Positions 1 to 9,199 of a DNA stretch of 58,557 bases are shown here, piece by piece. This stretch comes from an uncultured Alphaproteobacteria bacterium (GTDB taxonomy: Bacteria; Pseudomonadota; Alphaproteobacteria; HIMB59; GCA-002718135), in the NCBI GenBank assembly GCA_902614395.1, contig CACMKW010000007.1:1-58557 (forward strand). Reading direction: 5' to 3'. The position numbers were made by a program, and so were the translations under genes. How positions within the stretch are numbered: position 1 is the first letter of the stretch; each line of letters begins with the position of its first letter. The notes under the pieces are model-generated. The model was given only the letters and a program-made list of their open reading frames with translations, was not told where the DNA came from and did not search any database.

Positions 1-874
1 GAATTTGTGAATTTACTTTGGTGTTTAATCTAAGTTCTAAATTTTTAATTTTTTCTATCAATTCAAATCTAACTGGAGTTGCTTTTTCAGCAGCAGCTGT
101 TGGTGTAGATGCTCTCAAATCTGATACTAAATCAATAATTGTTGTATCAGTCTCATGACCAATTGCAGAAATAATTGGTATTTTTGAATCAAAAACACTT
201 GTTGCAAGATTTTCATCATTAAATGCCATTAAATCTTCTGTACTACCTCCGCCTCTAGCAACAATAAGAATATCTGGTTTGCCTAATTTAAGTTTATTGA
301 AACCTTCGATAGCATTTATAATGCTATCTGCTGCGTCAACACCTTGTACAGAAACAGGCCATATATCTAAAGGCATTGGAAAACGATCATTCACTCTATT
401 AATTATATCATGTACTACAGAACCACTGGGAGATGTAATTATACCTAATCTCTCAGGCAAGAAAGGTAATGGACTTTTTTTATCTTCATCAAAATAGCCT
501 TTTTTATGAAGTCTTTTTTTTCTTTCTTCAATGAGTTTTAAAAGTGCTCCCTCTCCTGCAATTTCAATTTTATCAATATCTATTTGGTAGGTAGTTTTAT
601 AGCGAGACCAAGTGGTGATTCTACCAGTTGCAATTATTTCTAGACCTATTTCTGGATTTATATCTAAATATTTCTTTTTCTGATCCCAAATAACTCCACT
701 TAAAATTGAATCTTCGTCTTTAAGTGTTAGATAAATTTGCCCTCTTGTCGCAGTTTTTAGCTCAGAAATTTCACCTTTAATTCTTACATAATTAAAATTG
801 GACTCAATTACTTCTTTAAATGCTTGATTGAATTCTGAAACTTCAAATTCTGGTATATTAATTTTATTTATCAT
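1..874 (-). CDS. xseA: Exodeoxyribonuclease VII large subunit (3' part cut by window edge)
   Basis: Large subunit of the nuclease that, with XseB, degrades single-stranded DNA to oligonucleotides in the cytoplasm. The reverse-strand frame starts at the ATG at 874 and runs off the left edge, so about 291 codons of a normally 400-500 residue protein are visible. An N-terminal OB-fold is seen (VRIKGEISELK, then GQIYLTLKD), followed by catalytic-domain motifs GIITSPSGSVVHDI, VARGGGSTEDL and AIGHETDTT. All of these are typical of XseA. Its start overlaps the end of tadA by 11 bases, so the two are probably co-transcribed. The family call is firm; only the C-terminal coiled-coil part is missing from view. 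Confidence 0.93.
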   Translation of the reverse strand, partial: MINKINIPEFEVSEFNQAFKEVIESNFNYVRIKGEISELKTATRGQIYLTLKDEDSILSGVIWDQKKKYLDINPEIGLEIIATGRITTWSRYKTTYQIDIDKIEIAGEGALLKLIEERKKRLHKKGYFDEDKKSPLPFLPERLGIITSPSGSVVHDIINRVNDRFPMPLDIWPVSVQGVDAADSIINAIEGFNKLKLGKPDILIVARGGGSTEDLMAFNDENLATSVFDSKIPIISAIGHETDTTIIDLVSDLRASTPTAAAEKATPVRFELIEKIKNLELRLNTKVNSQI

Positions 875-1319
875 GCTTATTTTTAAAAAATTTTTTTAAT
901 AAATTACTACATTCTTTTTCCATAATGCCACCATAAATAGTTGGCATAAATATATTTTCTCTTTGAAAAGCAACTCGGAGTTTTTCAATTCCTCCATTTT
1001 TTTCATCATACGCTCCAAAATATAGATCTTTAATATGTACTTCACTTATTGCGCTAGCACACATTGTGCATGGTTCCAAGGTAACAAATAATGTCATATT
1101 TTCTAAATATTTAAGTTTTAGTCTTTCGCAAGTTTCTTGAATAAGATTTAATTCACAATGTTTGATGGCATTTTTATTTTTATTTACTGTGTTGTAGCTT
1201 CTGGCTACAATCTTGTTCGTTGTATTATCAACAAGAATTCCTCCAACTGGAACCTCATTTAAATTATAAGCTTTGTCTGCTTCAATAATTGCTTCTTTCA
1301 TAAAAAAATCAACGTTCAT
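864..1319 (-). CDS. tadA: tRNA-specific adenosine deaminase
   Basis: Zinc-dependent deaminase that converts A34 to inosine in tRNA-Arg. The protein (151 residues from this start) has the cytidine/adenosine deaminase signature: KHCELNLI, where the usual HAE zinc/proton-shuttle motif reads H-C-E, and PCTMCASAI (PCxxC). I chose the ATG at 1319 because MNVDFFMKEAI matches typical TadA N-termini. A GTG four codons upstream (1331) is possible but lies closer to the divergent gene at 1360. The HAE-to-HCE change keeps the zinc His and catalytic Glu. Length fits the family (150-170 residues). Confidence 0.9.
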   Translation of the reverse strand: MNVDFFMKEAIIEADKAYNLNEVPVGGILVDNTTNKIVARSYNTVNKNKNAIKHCELNLIQETCERLKLKYLENMTLFVTLEPCTMCASAISEVHIKDLYFGAYDEKNGGIEKLRVAFQRENIFMPTIYGGIMEKECSNLLKKFFKNKHDK

Positions 1320-1359
1320 TCTGGAACACACTTATGTTGTACATTATAGTTGAATTATA

Positions 1360-2058
1360 ATGAAAAAACCAATTATTGGAATAACACTTGATAGTGAAAA
1401 AAAGAAAACATACTCAAAATTTCCATGGTATGCATTGAGGGAAAATTACTTAACTTCCTTAACAAAATTTAATGCTATTCCATTTCCTTTGTTACATGAA
1501 AAAAAATATATTGATGATTTTTGTCATTTAATTGATGGTTTAATTATTACTGGAGGAGATTTCGATATTCATCCTAAATTATATAAAACAAGTAATACTC
1601 AATCTAAAAATATTAAAAATAAAAGAACAAATTTTGAATTAAATATTTTCAATAAATTTTTTAAATACAACAAACCTATATTAGGAATTTGTGGTGGTGC
1701 ACAACTTATCAATGTTGCATGTGGTGGAACATTAATACAAGATTTAAAAAGAGATCCGATAAACCATGAACAGGTGAATCCAAGAAATCAAACTAGTCAT
1801 AGTGTTAATATTTCAAAAAATACTCAGCTACATAAAATATTTGGGGCTGGAAAAATAAATGTTAATAGTGCACATCATCAGTCAATAAAAAAAGTAGGTA
1901 AGGACTTAAATATTTCGTGTGCAGCAAATGATGGTGTTGTTGAAGGAATAGAGCATAAAAAACACAAATGGTGTATTGGATTACAATGGCATCCTGAATT
2001 TTTAATAACAAAATATGATATAAAAATAATTAAAAATTTTATTAGTGAAACAAAGTGA
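1360..2058 (+). CDS. Class I glutamine amidotransferase-like peptidase C26 (gamma-Glu-GABA hydrolase/PuuD-like)
   Basis: Likely hydrolyses a gamma-glutamyl amide bond, as in PuuD (gamma-glutamyl-GABA hydrolase), or acts as a stand-alone glutaminase-like enzyme. Visible features are IIGITLDSE at the N-terminus, GLIITGGDFDIHP, the nucleophile elbow LGICGGAQLINV (Cys), DLKRDPINH and LQWHPEF near the end (His/Glu of the triad). The 232-residue length fits peptidase C26. It is the first gene of a tight forward run: its stop overlaps the GTG start of rluB by 4 bases. No polyamine genes are nearby, so the precise substrate is open. Confidence 0.85.
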   Translation: MKKPIIGITLDSEKKKTYSKFPWYALRENYLTSLTKFNAIPFPLLHEKKYIDDFCHLIDGLIITGGDFDIHPKLYKTSNTQSKNIKNKRTNFELNIFNKFFKYNKPILGICGGAQLINVACGGTLIQDLKRDPINHEQVNPRNQTSHSVNISKNTQLHKIFGAGKINVNSAHHQSIKKVGKDLNISCAANDGVVEGIEHKKHKWCIGLQWHPEFLITKYDIKIIKNFISETK

Positions 2059-2747
2059 ATATTAGAATTTCAAAATATCTATCAAGTGCTGGAATTTGTT
2101 CACGAAGAGATGCAGAAAAATTAATTATAGAAAAAAAAATTAAAATTAATAATAAAGTATGCGTTCACCCAAGTCATAGAGTAAGTAATTTAGATATAAT
2201 TAAAGTTAATAATAAAATTGTTAAAAAAGCAAATAAAGTTGAAGTATGGAAGTTATACAAACCAATTAAATATATTTGTAGTACAAAAGATAATTTAGGT
2301 AGAAAAAAAATTTTTGATTTATTACCAAAAAATGTCGGTCAATTAATATGTGTTGGAAGATTAGATTATATGAGTGAAGGATTGATCTTACTAACTAATA
2401 ATGGTGATTATTCAAGATATTTAGAACATCCATCTTCAAACATTGAGAGGGTCTATAGAGTTTGTATAAATAGCAATGTACAAAATACTGATTTAAAAAA
2501 AATAAATAAAGGCATTACAATTAAAGAAATAAATTATAAAAAAATTAAAGTTGCCTTTGAAAAAAAATTAAAAAATCATAATTGGTTAATTTTTAAACTT
2601 AAAGAAGGAAAAAATAGAGAAATTAGAAATATTTGTAATTATTTTTCATGGAATATAGTTAAATTAATAAGAATTGGATATGGCTCTTATAAGCTTGGAA
2701 GACTTAAAGAAGGGCAATTTCAAAAATCAAATTCAATTAGCAAATGA
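2055..2747 (+). CDS. rluB: rRNA pseudouridine synthase, RsuA/RluB family
   Basis: Isomerises uridine to pseudouridine in rRNA (RluB acts on 23S U2605). An S4 RNA-binding domain is at residues 1-50 (RISKYLSSAGICSRRDAEKLI). The catalytic domain follows, with GRLDYMSEGLILLTNNGD holding the catalytic Asp, and EGKNREIRNICNYF near the C-terminus. It starts with GTG at 2055 inside the end of the preceding gene (GTGA overlap) and its own stop overlaps the rsmD start. RsuA and RluB/RluE/RluF are hard to separate by eye. RluB is the usual alphaproteobacterial member beside rsmD. Confidence 0.88.
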   Translation: MNIRISKYLSSAGICSRRDAEKLIIEKKIKINNKVCVHPSHRVSNLDIIKVNNKIVKKANKVEVWKLYKPIKYICSTKDNLGRKKIFDLLPKNVGQLICVGRLDYMSEGLILLTNNGDYSRYLEHPSSNIERVYRVCINSNVQNTDLKKINKGITIKEINYKKIKVAFEKKLKNHNWLIFKLKEGKNREIRNICNYFSWNIVKLIRIGYGSYKLGRLKEGQFQKSNSISK

Positions 2748-3304
2748 TACGGATTACTGGAGGAAAGTTTAAGCAAAAAAAATTAGCTAGTATTAATGAT
2801 TTTGTAAGACCAACTTCTTCTCTAAAAAGAGAAGCTTTTTTTTCAATTATTGAAAGTTATGCAATCAAAAATTCTATCGAATTATATAAAAATAAAATTT
2901 TTTTAGATCTTTTTGCAGGAATTGGCACAATGGGTTTAGAAGCAATTTCTAGAGGTATGAGTGAAGTAATTTTTTTTGAGAGTAATATTGAAGTTCTCAA
3001 AATTTTAAAAAAAAATTGTTTAAGTATTTGTAAAAATAATCAATTTAAAATTTATAGAGAAGACCTTATTTATTCTAAATTAGAAATAGAATTTAAAAAT
3101 ATATCAGTTGTTTATATTGATCCACCATATGCAAAGTATAATTTAACAAATCTTTTAGAAAATTTATCAAGTAATATTAAAGATACTACCTTGATTGGTT
3201 TAGAAACAGATGTAAAAGATAATATTTTAATTCCAGAAAACTTAAATCTGCTTCAAAAAAAGACTTATGGTAAAACAATAATTTATATTTTTAAATTATC
3301 TTAA
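2744..3304 (+). CDS. rsmD: 16S rRNA (guanine(966)-N(2))-methyltransferase
   Basis: SAM-dependent methyltransferase for G966 of 16S rRNA in assembled 30S particles. Family features in order: MIRITGGKFK at the start, VRPTSSLKREAFFSI, the SAM-binding FLDLFAGIGTMGLEAISRG, and the catalytic IDPPYAKYN. Length (186) matches RsmD. It starts with ATG in a 4-base overlap with rluB, and its end overlaps convergent pgi by 9 bases. The rluB-rsmD pairing is common in alphaproteobacteria and supports both calls. Confidence 0.93.
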   Translation: MIRITGGKFKQKKLASINDFVRPTSSLKREAFFSIIESYAIKNSIELYKNKIFLDLFAGIGTMGLEAISRGMSEVIFFESNIEVLKILKKNCLSICKNNQFKIYREDLIYSKLEIEFKNISVVYIDPPYAKYNLTNLLENLSSNIKDTTLIGLETDVKDNILIPENLNLLQKKTYGKTIIYIFKLS

Positions 3305-4495
3305 ATAAGTTTTAGTTAGTTTTTTACCTTGTTCAACAGCAGGTTGATCGAAAGGATCAACATCTAAATACATACATGAAGCAATTGTTTCTATTATACT
3401 AAAAGATAATAATTTACCTAAGTTTTGTTCATCTATTTTAGGAATATAGATTTCTCTAAAACTAAAATTATTTAATTTAAAAGTTTCAATGGTTGCGCGC
3501 TGTTCAGCTTCCATTAGATCTCCCATTGTTTTATCTTTAAAATAGTCAATATCGGTATTTTCAAACATATTATTATTAATTTTTATGCCCTTATTTGAAT
3601 GATCTGTAGTGATAAAGGTGAAATATTTATCTTTAGGTCCATCTAAATACAGTTGTAATTGACTATGCTGATCAGTTGTCCCTACTGAATGAATTGCTGT
3701 AATACCTTTATTATTTTTTCCAATACTTTCTGCCCAAAGTTGAAGATACCATTTTCCAAAAAAATAAAGTGAATCAGAATATGTCATTAAAACATTATTA
3801 GTAAATTTTACATTTTCTTTTTGAGTTAAATATCTTCCAAGATCGTACGGTTTGTAGTTATCAATATTATTAATTACTTCAGATGCTCCACCAAAAAGTG
3901 CATCTATATTTAATCCAGAAATGATTGCAGGAACTATACCAACATTGGTAAATATAGAATATCTACCTCCAACATCTTTATGATGTTCTAATAGTAAACA
4001 ATTATTATCTTTTGCAATTTTAAAAAGTGGTGATTCTTTAAATTCAGTTATGATTAGAGTATTTGAAAAAAAATCTTCAACTTTATTAGCTTCTATTGCC
4101 TTTTGATAGAGACATGAAAATTGAGATAATGTCTCTGGTGTAGTACCCGATTTTGAAATAACCAAGAAGCCAGTTAGTTCAAAATTAATATTTTGAAAAT
4201 TTTTTTCAAAATTAATAGGGTCAACATTATCATAAAATTCTAAGATAATTTTATTATTGGAAATAATATTATTTAATGCTCTAGCTCCTAGATTTGAACC
4301 TCCTGTACCAAATACAATTATTTTTTCTTTTTTCTCTTTAAATTGATTTGAAATTTTTATGGTTTCTTCTAATAAATTTTTATCTGAAATAATATTCAGA
4401 GAAGGAAGTTTTTCTATTAAATTAGTTATACTTTGATCAGTATCTTTATTTTGAGTAATTTTATCAAAATTTGAATTAAAGTATTTTATTTCCAT
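3296..4495 (-). CDS. pgi: Glucose-6-phosphate isomerase
   Basis: Interconverts glucose-6-phosphate and fructose-6-phosphate. Recognised by FGTGGSNLGARALN, the sugar-phosphate binding VISKSGTTPETLSQF, GGRYSIFTNVG, HSVGTTDQHSQLQLYLDGP and the C-terminal DPFDQPAVEQGKKLTK. At 399 residues it is much shorter than the enterobacterial enzyme (about 549), but all catalytic motifs are present and both ends look intact. It is therefore a compact form rather than a fragment. It is read toward convergent rsmD and follows the lipoprotein gene by 8 bases, probably at the end of the ribF-ileS-lspA transcript. Confidence 0.95.
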   Translation of the reverse strand: MEIKYFNSNFDKITQNKDTDQSITNLIEKLPSLNIISDKNLLEETIKISNQFKEKKEKIIVFGTGGSNLGARALNNIISNNKIILEFYDNVDPINFEKNFQNINFELTGFLVISKSGTTPETLSQFSCLYQKAIEANKVEDFFSNTLIITEFKESPLFKIAKDNNCLLLEHHKDVGGRYSIFTNVGIVPAIISGLNIDALFGGASEVINNIDNYKPYDLGRYLTQKENVKFTNNVLMTYSDSLYFFGKWYLQLWAESIGKNNKGITAIHSVGTTDQHSQLQLYLDGPKDKYFTFITTDHSNKGIKINNNMFENTDIDYFKDKTMGDLMEAEQRATIETFKLNNFSFREIYIPKIDEQNLGKLLSFSIIETIASCMYLDVDPFDQPAVEQGKKLTKTYLR

Positions 4496-4503
4496 TTATA
4501 AAA

Positions 4504-5004
4504 TTAAAAGAAGAAAAATCTTTTTTTCTTTTTAGGTTCACCTTCTTCGTCATCTTCATTTTCTTCTTTACTGTTGAAAAAGAAAAATCTTTTCTTCTTT
4601 TTTGGCTCTTCTATTTTTTCACTTTCAACATCTGTATTATCTTGGCTTATTTCATCTTCTGAGTTTTCATCAAAATCATCCCTGATACTATTATCTACTT
4701 GATTTGCTTCAGTTTTTTTTAAAATATTGTCGATAACAGAATTTTCAGAAGGTTTTTCATCACTTTCTTCATCCAGACCAAAGAGAATTTCCTTTGCAAG
4801 CTCACTATCGGTATCATCAATATCTTTTGATTCAATTTGATCAGGTGGTATTAAATTAAAATTTGGTGGAATTACTAAAGGAGGATTTTCAACCACATTA
4901 TATTCATCTATTACTTTTCTTTCTACACCAGCACTACTTCTTATAGTATTACAAGAAGATAGAAAAATTGAGGAAATGATTATTATAAAAATAACTTTTT
5001 TCAT
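4504..5004 (-). CDS. DUF3035-like lipoprotein with repeated Lys/Phe-rich acidic tail
   Basis: Probable outer-membrane-associated lipoprotein. It has a signal peptide ending in the lipobox LSSC (Cys18). Then comes the conserved NPPLVIPPNFNLIPPD stretch that I associate with DUF3035 proteins (BamF-like in some alphaproteobacteria), which often follow lspA as here. The start overlaps the end of lspA by 4 bases. The C-terminal third is very acidic and carries two near-identical copies of EPKKKKRFFFF about 24 residues apart, the second forming the extreme C-terminus. DUF3035 assignment is by motif memory. A direct role in barrel assembly is only inferred. Confidence 0.7.
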   Translation of the reverse strand: MKKVIFIIIISSIFLSSCNTIRSSAGVERKVIDEYNVVENPPLVIPPNFNLIPPDQIESKDIDDTDSELAKEILFGLDEESDEKPSENSVIDNILKKTEANQVDNSIRDDFDENSEDEISQDNTDVESEKIEEPKKKKRFFFFNSKEENEDDEEGEPKKKKRFFFF

Positions 5005-5453
5005 TTTACTGTTTTTGATTTTATAAAAAAACTCATTATTAACATGATAATTCCAATTGTAATATAGATATCTGCTAGATTAAATGCTGGCCAATAAAAA
5101 TTCTCATAATGTAATAAGATAAAATCAACAACATAACTATTTATAAATCTATCAATGATATTTGATAAAGCCCCAATTATTACAAAGAAATAAGCCAGTT
5201 TTTCTAGTTGTTTATCTGATTTATTAAATAAATAAAAAATTAATATAACAACTATTAAGGCTATAAGTATTAATATCCAATGAGAAACATAACCGGAAAA
5301 TAAACCAAAAGAAACTCCAAAGTTCTGAACATAAACTAAATCAAAATATTCATTAATTTTTATTGATTGATTTAAAAACAAATTATTTTGAATTAAATAC
5401 TTAGTTAGAAGATCAAAAAAAATTAATGATACTAGTATAGCTATCTTAATCAC
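5001..5453 (-). CDS. lspA: Signal peptidase II (prolipoprotein signal peptidase)
   Basis: Inner-membrane aspartyl protease that removes signal peptides from lipoproteins, such as the one encoded next. Four hydrophobic segments are visible. The two catalytic Asp motifs are present: NIIDRFINSYVVDFI and FNLADIYITIG. Length (150) is normal. It lies directly after ileS (ileS ends at 5454) and overlaps the DUF3035 lipoprotein gene by 4 bases. The ribF-ileS-lspA order is a classic proteobacterial gene string. Confidence 0.95.
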   Translation of the reverse strand: MIKIAILVSLIFFDLLTKYLIQNNLFLNQSIKINEYFDLVYVQNFGVSFGLFSGYVSHWILILIALIVVILIFYLFNKSDKQLEKLAYFFVIIGALSNIIDRFINSYVVDFILLHYENFYWPAFNLADIYITIGIIMLIMSFFIKSKTVK

Positions 5454-8228
5454 TTAACTTATTGCATCATTACAACGATTGCAAATTTCATTTTTTATTA
5501 ATTCCTTTTCATATTTCCAACATCTTTGACATTTTTGGCCACTCACCTTAGATGCTTGCACTTTTACATTTTCAATTTCATCTATTGAAAAACCTTGGCT
5601 ATTTTCATCAAGCGTATGCAATTTAAATGATGAAGTAATAGTAATTTCATCAAACATAACTTCATTAACTTTATCAAAACTTTTTTTAGAAATATAAATA
5701 TCCAAATGAGATTCTAAACTTGAACGAATAATTTTTTCTTCTCTAATTTTCTCAATTGCTCCGGTAGCAACTTTTCTAATATTTTTAATCAAATTCCATT
5801 TTTCATTTAATTGATTATCTTCATATTCATTTTTACATTGTAAAAAATCTTGTAGGTGTATACTTTCAGTATTTCCCATAGCTTTCCATGCTTCTTCAGA
5901 AGTGAAAGAGATAGATGGCGCGAACCACCTTACTAAATGATTAAATATTATATTTAATAGAGTTCTAGTAGATCTTCTTTTAATCGACTGTTTACTATCA
6001 CAGTATATAGTGTCCTTTCTAATATCAAAATAAAAAGCTGAAAGATCACTTGAGCAAAAATTTAAAAGTGTAGTAAACATCAAATGAAAATTAAAAGTTT
6101 TCACACATCTTTGTACAGTTTGATCGACTTCCCACAATCGATGAAGTAGATATTTTTCTAACTCTGGAAACTCACTCTCATCAATAGCTTCCTCTTTAGT
6201 AAAATCATTTAAATTGCCAATTAAAAAACGAAAGGTATTTCTTATTCTTCTATAAGACTCAGCTTGTGATTGAAGTATAGCATTATCGAGCTTCAGATCA
6301 TCATAATAATCGGATGCCACTACCCATAATCTTAAAATATCTACTCCATATTTTTTTAAAATATCATCAGGAGAAATGACATTACCTAAAGATTTAGACA
6401 TTTTACGACCTCTTCCATCAACAACAAAACCGTGAGTTAAAACGCTTTCATATGGGGCTTTTCCTCTTGTGCCAGAAGACTCTAAAAGAGATGAATGAAA
6501 CCATCCTCTGTGTTGATCACTTCCTTCTAAGTACATCGATGCAGGCCATTTCAAATCTTCTCTTTGTTCTAGACAAAAAGCATGTGTAGAACCACTATCA
6601 AACCATACTTCAACTACATCTTTAACCTGTTCATAATCTTCAAGTGAATATTCATCCCCTAAAAACCTTTGTGGATCTTCGGTAAACCACGTATTACTTC
6701 CTTCTTTTTCATATATATCTGCTATTCTATTGATAATATTTTCATCTCTTAAAGGTTGAGCCGTTTTTTTATTTACAAATAATGGTAAAGGTACACCCCA
6801 CACTCTTTGTCTAGATACACACCAATCTGGTCTAGTTTCAATCATTGATCTAAGCCTTGTTTGCCCTTGAGGAGGATAGAAAATAGTTTCATCAATTGAT
6901 TTAAGAGCAATGTCTCTTAAATTATTTTTTTCCATGGAAATGAACCATTGTGGAGTATTTCTATAAATAAGAGGAGCTTTAGACCTCCATGAATGTGGGT
7001 AGCTATGACGAAGAGTACCTTTAAATAATAATTTTGAAAATTCTTCTAATTTATCTGCAATTTTGTGATCTACTTTATAAATATGTTCGCCTTCAAAACC
7101 AACGGCATGTTGATTATATTTTCCATCATCTTGAACTGTCTGAATAATATCAACATTATTTTCTATACCTAAAACATAGTCGTCGTCTCCGTGTCCAGGA
7201 GCTATATGTACAACTCCTGTGCCCTGTTCTAAGTTTACAAAATCCCCATGAAATGGTTTTACAATAAAATCGTAACCCAATTGTTTAAATGGATGTTCAC
7301 ATTCACAAGAAGATAAATTATCTCCTTTAAATTTCTTTTTTGTACTAAATTTTTTTATTCCAATTTCTTTAGTTACACTTTCTAAAAGTTCTGATGCAAA
7401 TATTAATTTATCATTTTTTTTGACTAAACTATTTTCTTCTAATTCTTCAACAACAATAAGTGAATAATCTAATTTCTTACCATATGCTAGAGCTCTGTTA
7501 CCTGGAATCGTCCAAGGAGTTGTTGTCCAAATAACTATATTAGACTCAATTAAATCTTTATCCGTAGAATTTTTAATTAAAAATTTAACATATATAGTGT
7601 TGGACGTATGATCTTCATATTCAACTTCAGCATCAGCCAAAGCTGTCTTTTCTACAACGGACCAGAGAACTGGTTTTGCTCCTTTATACAAGCTTTCATC
7701 AAGTAGAAATTTTCCAAGTTCTCGAACAATTTGCGCTTCTGCTTGATTTGACATTGTGAGGTAAGGATTTTCCCAATCTCCTTCAACACCAAGTCGTCTA
7801 AATTCTTTTTTTTGTATCTCGATCCATTTTTCTGCAAACTCTCTACACTCATTCCTAAATTGAACAGTTGGAACATCATCCTTGTTCTTTCCTTTTTTTC
7901 TATATTCTTCTTCTATTTTCCATTCAATTGGTAAACCGTGACAATCCCAACCAGGAACATAGATAGAATCTTTACCAGCCATTTGTTGTGTTCGCACAAT
8001 TACGTCTTTTAAAATTTTATTTAGAGCAGTTCCCATATGAATATGTCCATTTGCGTATGGCGGACCATCATGAAGAACAAATTTTTCTCTACCTTTAGAT
8101 TTATCTCTTAGCTTTTTAAAAATATTTTCTTTATCCCACTCCTCTAATATTGCAGGTTCCTTTGCTGGAAGGTTAGCTCTCATTTCAAAAGATGTTTTGG
8201 GAAGAAAAATTGTATCTTTATATTCCAT
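5454..8228 (-). CDS. ileS: Isoleucine--tRNA ligase
   Basis: Charges tRNA-Ile. A class I synthetase of 924 residues with the HIGH-type motif (YANGHIHMGTALNKILKD), WDCHGLPIE, an editing domain with TTPWTIPGNRAL, the KMSKS loop (GRKMSKSLGNV) and a C-terminal zinc ribbon (CQRCWKYE then CNRCND). Its ATG shares the A of the ribF stop (TAATG), so translation is probably coupled. Full length with all expected motifs. Confidence 0.97.
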   Translation of the reverse strand: MEYKDTIFLPKTSFEMRANLPAKEPAILEEWDKENIFKKLRDKSKGREKFVLHDGPPYANGHIHMGTALNKILKDVIVRTQQMAGKDSIYVPGWDCHGLPIEWKIEEEYRKKGKNKDDVPTVQFRNECREFAEKWIEIQKKEFRRLGVEGDWENPYLTMSNQAEAQIVRELGKFLLDESLYKGAKPVLWSVVEKTALADAEVEYEDHTSNTIYVKFLIKNSTDKDLIESNIVIWTTTPWTIPGNRALAYGKKLDYSLIVVEELEENSLVKKNDKLIFASELLESVTKEIGIKKFSTKKKFKGDNLSSCECEHPFKQLGYDFIVKPFHGDFVNLEQGTGVVHIAPGHGDDDYVLGIENNVDIIQTVQDDGKYNQHAVGFEGEHIYKVDHKIADKLEEFSKLLFKGTLRHSYPHSWRSKAPLIYRNTPQWFISMEKNNLRDIALKSIDETIFYPPQGQTRLRSMIETRPDWCVSRQRVWGVPLPLFVNKKTAQPLRDENIINRIADIYEKEGSNTWFTEDPQRFLGDEYSLEDYEQVKDVVEVWFDSGSTHAFCLEQREDLKWPASMYLEGSDQHRGWFHSSLLESSGTRGKAPYESVLTHGFVVDGRGRKMSKSLGNVISPDDILKKYGVDILRLWVVASDYYDDLKLDNAILQSQAESYRRIRNTFRFLIGNLNDFTKEEAIDESEFPELEKYLLHRLWEVDQTVQRCVKTFNFHLMFTTLLNFCSSDLSAFYFDIRKDTIYCDSKQSIKRRSTRTLLNIIFNHLVRWFAPSISFTSEEAWKAMGNTESIHLQDFLQCKNEYEDNQLNEKWNLIKNIRKVATGAIEKIREEKIIRSSLESHLDIYISKKSFDKVNEVMFDEITITSSFKLHTLDENSQGFSIDEIENVKVQASKVSGQKCQRCWKYEKELIKNEICNRCNDAIS

Positions 8229-9157
8229 TATAGTTGATGATATTCTTTAGCTGTATTTATATCTTTGTTGATTTGCTTGGTTAATTCTTCAAAATTATTA
8301 AATTTTTGTTCAGACCTAATAAATGTAAGGAATTCAACAGTCAATTCTTTACCATATATTTCTTCACTAAAATTAAACATATGTGTCTCTAGAAGGAGTT
8401 TGCTTCCATCGACTGTTGGTCTTAAACCAAAATTTGAAATACCTTTGTATTTTTTTCCTTCTAATAGCACTTCCACACAGTAAACGCCTCTTTTTGGTAA
8501 TATGTGTTGATCTGGTATCATATTAGCAGTCGGAAAATTGATTTCTCTAGCTCTTTTATCACCTTCAATTATTGTTCCATGCATATGCCAGGGCCTACCT
8601 AAAGACTCTGTAACATCTTCCATATAACCTTCTTTTATTTGTGATCGAATTATTGAAGATGAATATTTATCAGATTTATCAGCAAGCATAATAGGTTCGA
8701 TTAAATGAATATTAAAATTATTTTTTTCAGCATACTTTTCTAATGTTTTAAAATTACCTTTTCTGTCTTTTCCAAACTTAAAGTCAGTACCTATAACTAA
8801 GTATTTAATGTTTAATTTATCAATAAGAATTTTAGTTACAAAATCATCAGCTGATAATACTGATAGATTGTTATCAAAAGAAAAATCTATAAATAAATCT
8901 AAACCTAATCTTTCAAGAAAATTTATTTTATCATTTTGAGTATAAATATTAAAAGGCTCATTAATTTGATTAAAGTAAATACGAGGATGAGGATTAAAAC
9001 TCATTATAGAAGATAATAAATTATTATTTGATGCAATCTCCTTAATTTTATTTATTATTTCTTGGTGCCCTTTATGTATTCCATCAAAATTACCTATTGC
9101 GAGACAAAGGTTTGATTTTTCTAAATCTGATGCTGTATCTAATTTATAAATTTTCAT
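8228..9157 (-). CDS. ribF: Bifunctional riboflavin kinase / FAD synthetase
   Basis: Makes FMN and then FAD from riboflavin. The N-terminal nucleotidyltransferase half shows AIGNFDGIHKGHQEII and YSSSIIRSQIKEG. The C-terminal kinase half shows HGTIIEGDKRAREINFPTANM and KGISNFGLRPTVDG. Length 309 is typical. It is the first gene of the ribF-ileS-lspA run. About 40 AT-rich bases separate it from the xylA stop with no obvious terminator. Confidence 0.95.
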   Translation of the reverse strand: MKIYKLDTASDLEKSNLCLAIGNFDGIHKGHQEIINKIKEIASNNNLLSSIMSFNPHPRIYFNQINEPFNIYTQNDKINFLERLGLDLFIDFSFDNNLSVLSADDFVTKILIDKLNIKYLVIGTDFKFGKDRKGNFKTLEKYAEKNNFNIHLIEPIMLADKSDKYSSSIIRSQIKEGYMEDVTESLGRPWHMHGTIIEGDKRAREINFPTANMIPDQHILPKRGVYCVEVLLEGKKYKGISNFGLRPTVDGSKLLLETHMFNFSEEIYGKELTVEFLTFIRSEQKFNNFEELTKQINKDINTAKEYHQL

Positions 9158-9199
9158 AATATTTATAAATCAATTAGTATAGAAACTTATGGTTAGTAA

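Noticed and set aside
3296-4495. Pgi as a truncated pseudogene because it is only 399 residues
   Set aside because: Start, stop and all catalytic motifs through the C-terminal DPFDQPAVEQGKK are intact. It is a compact form.
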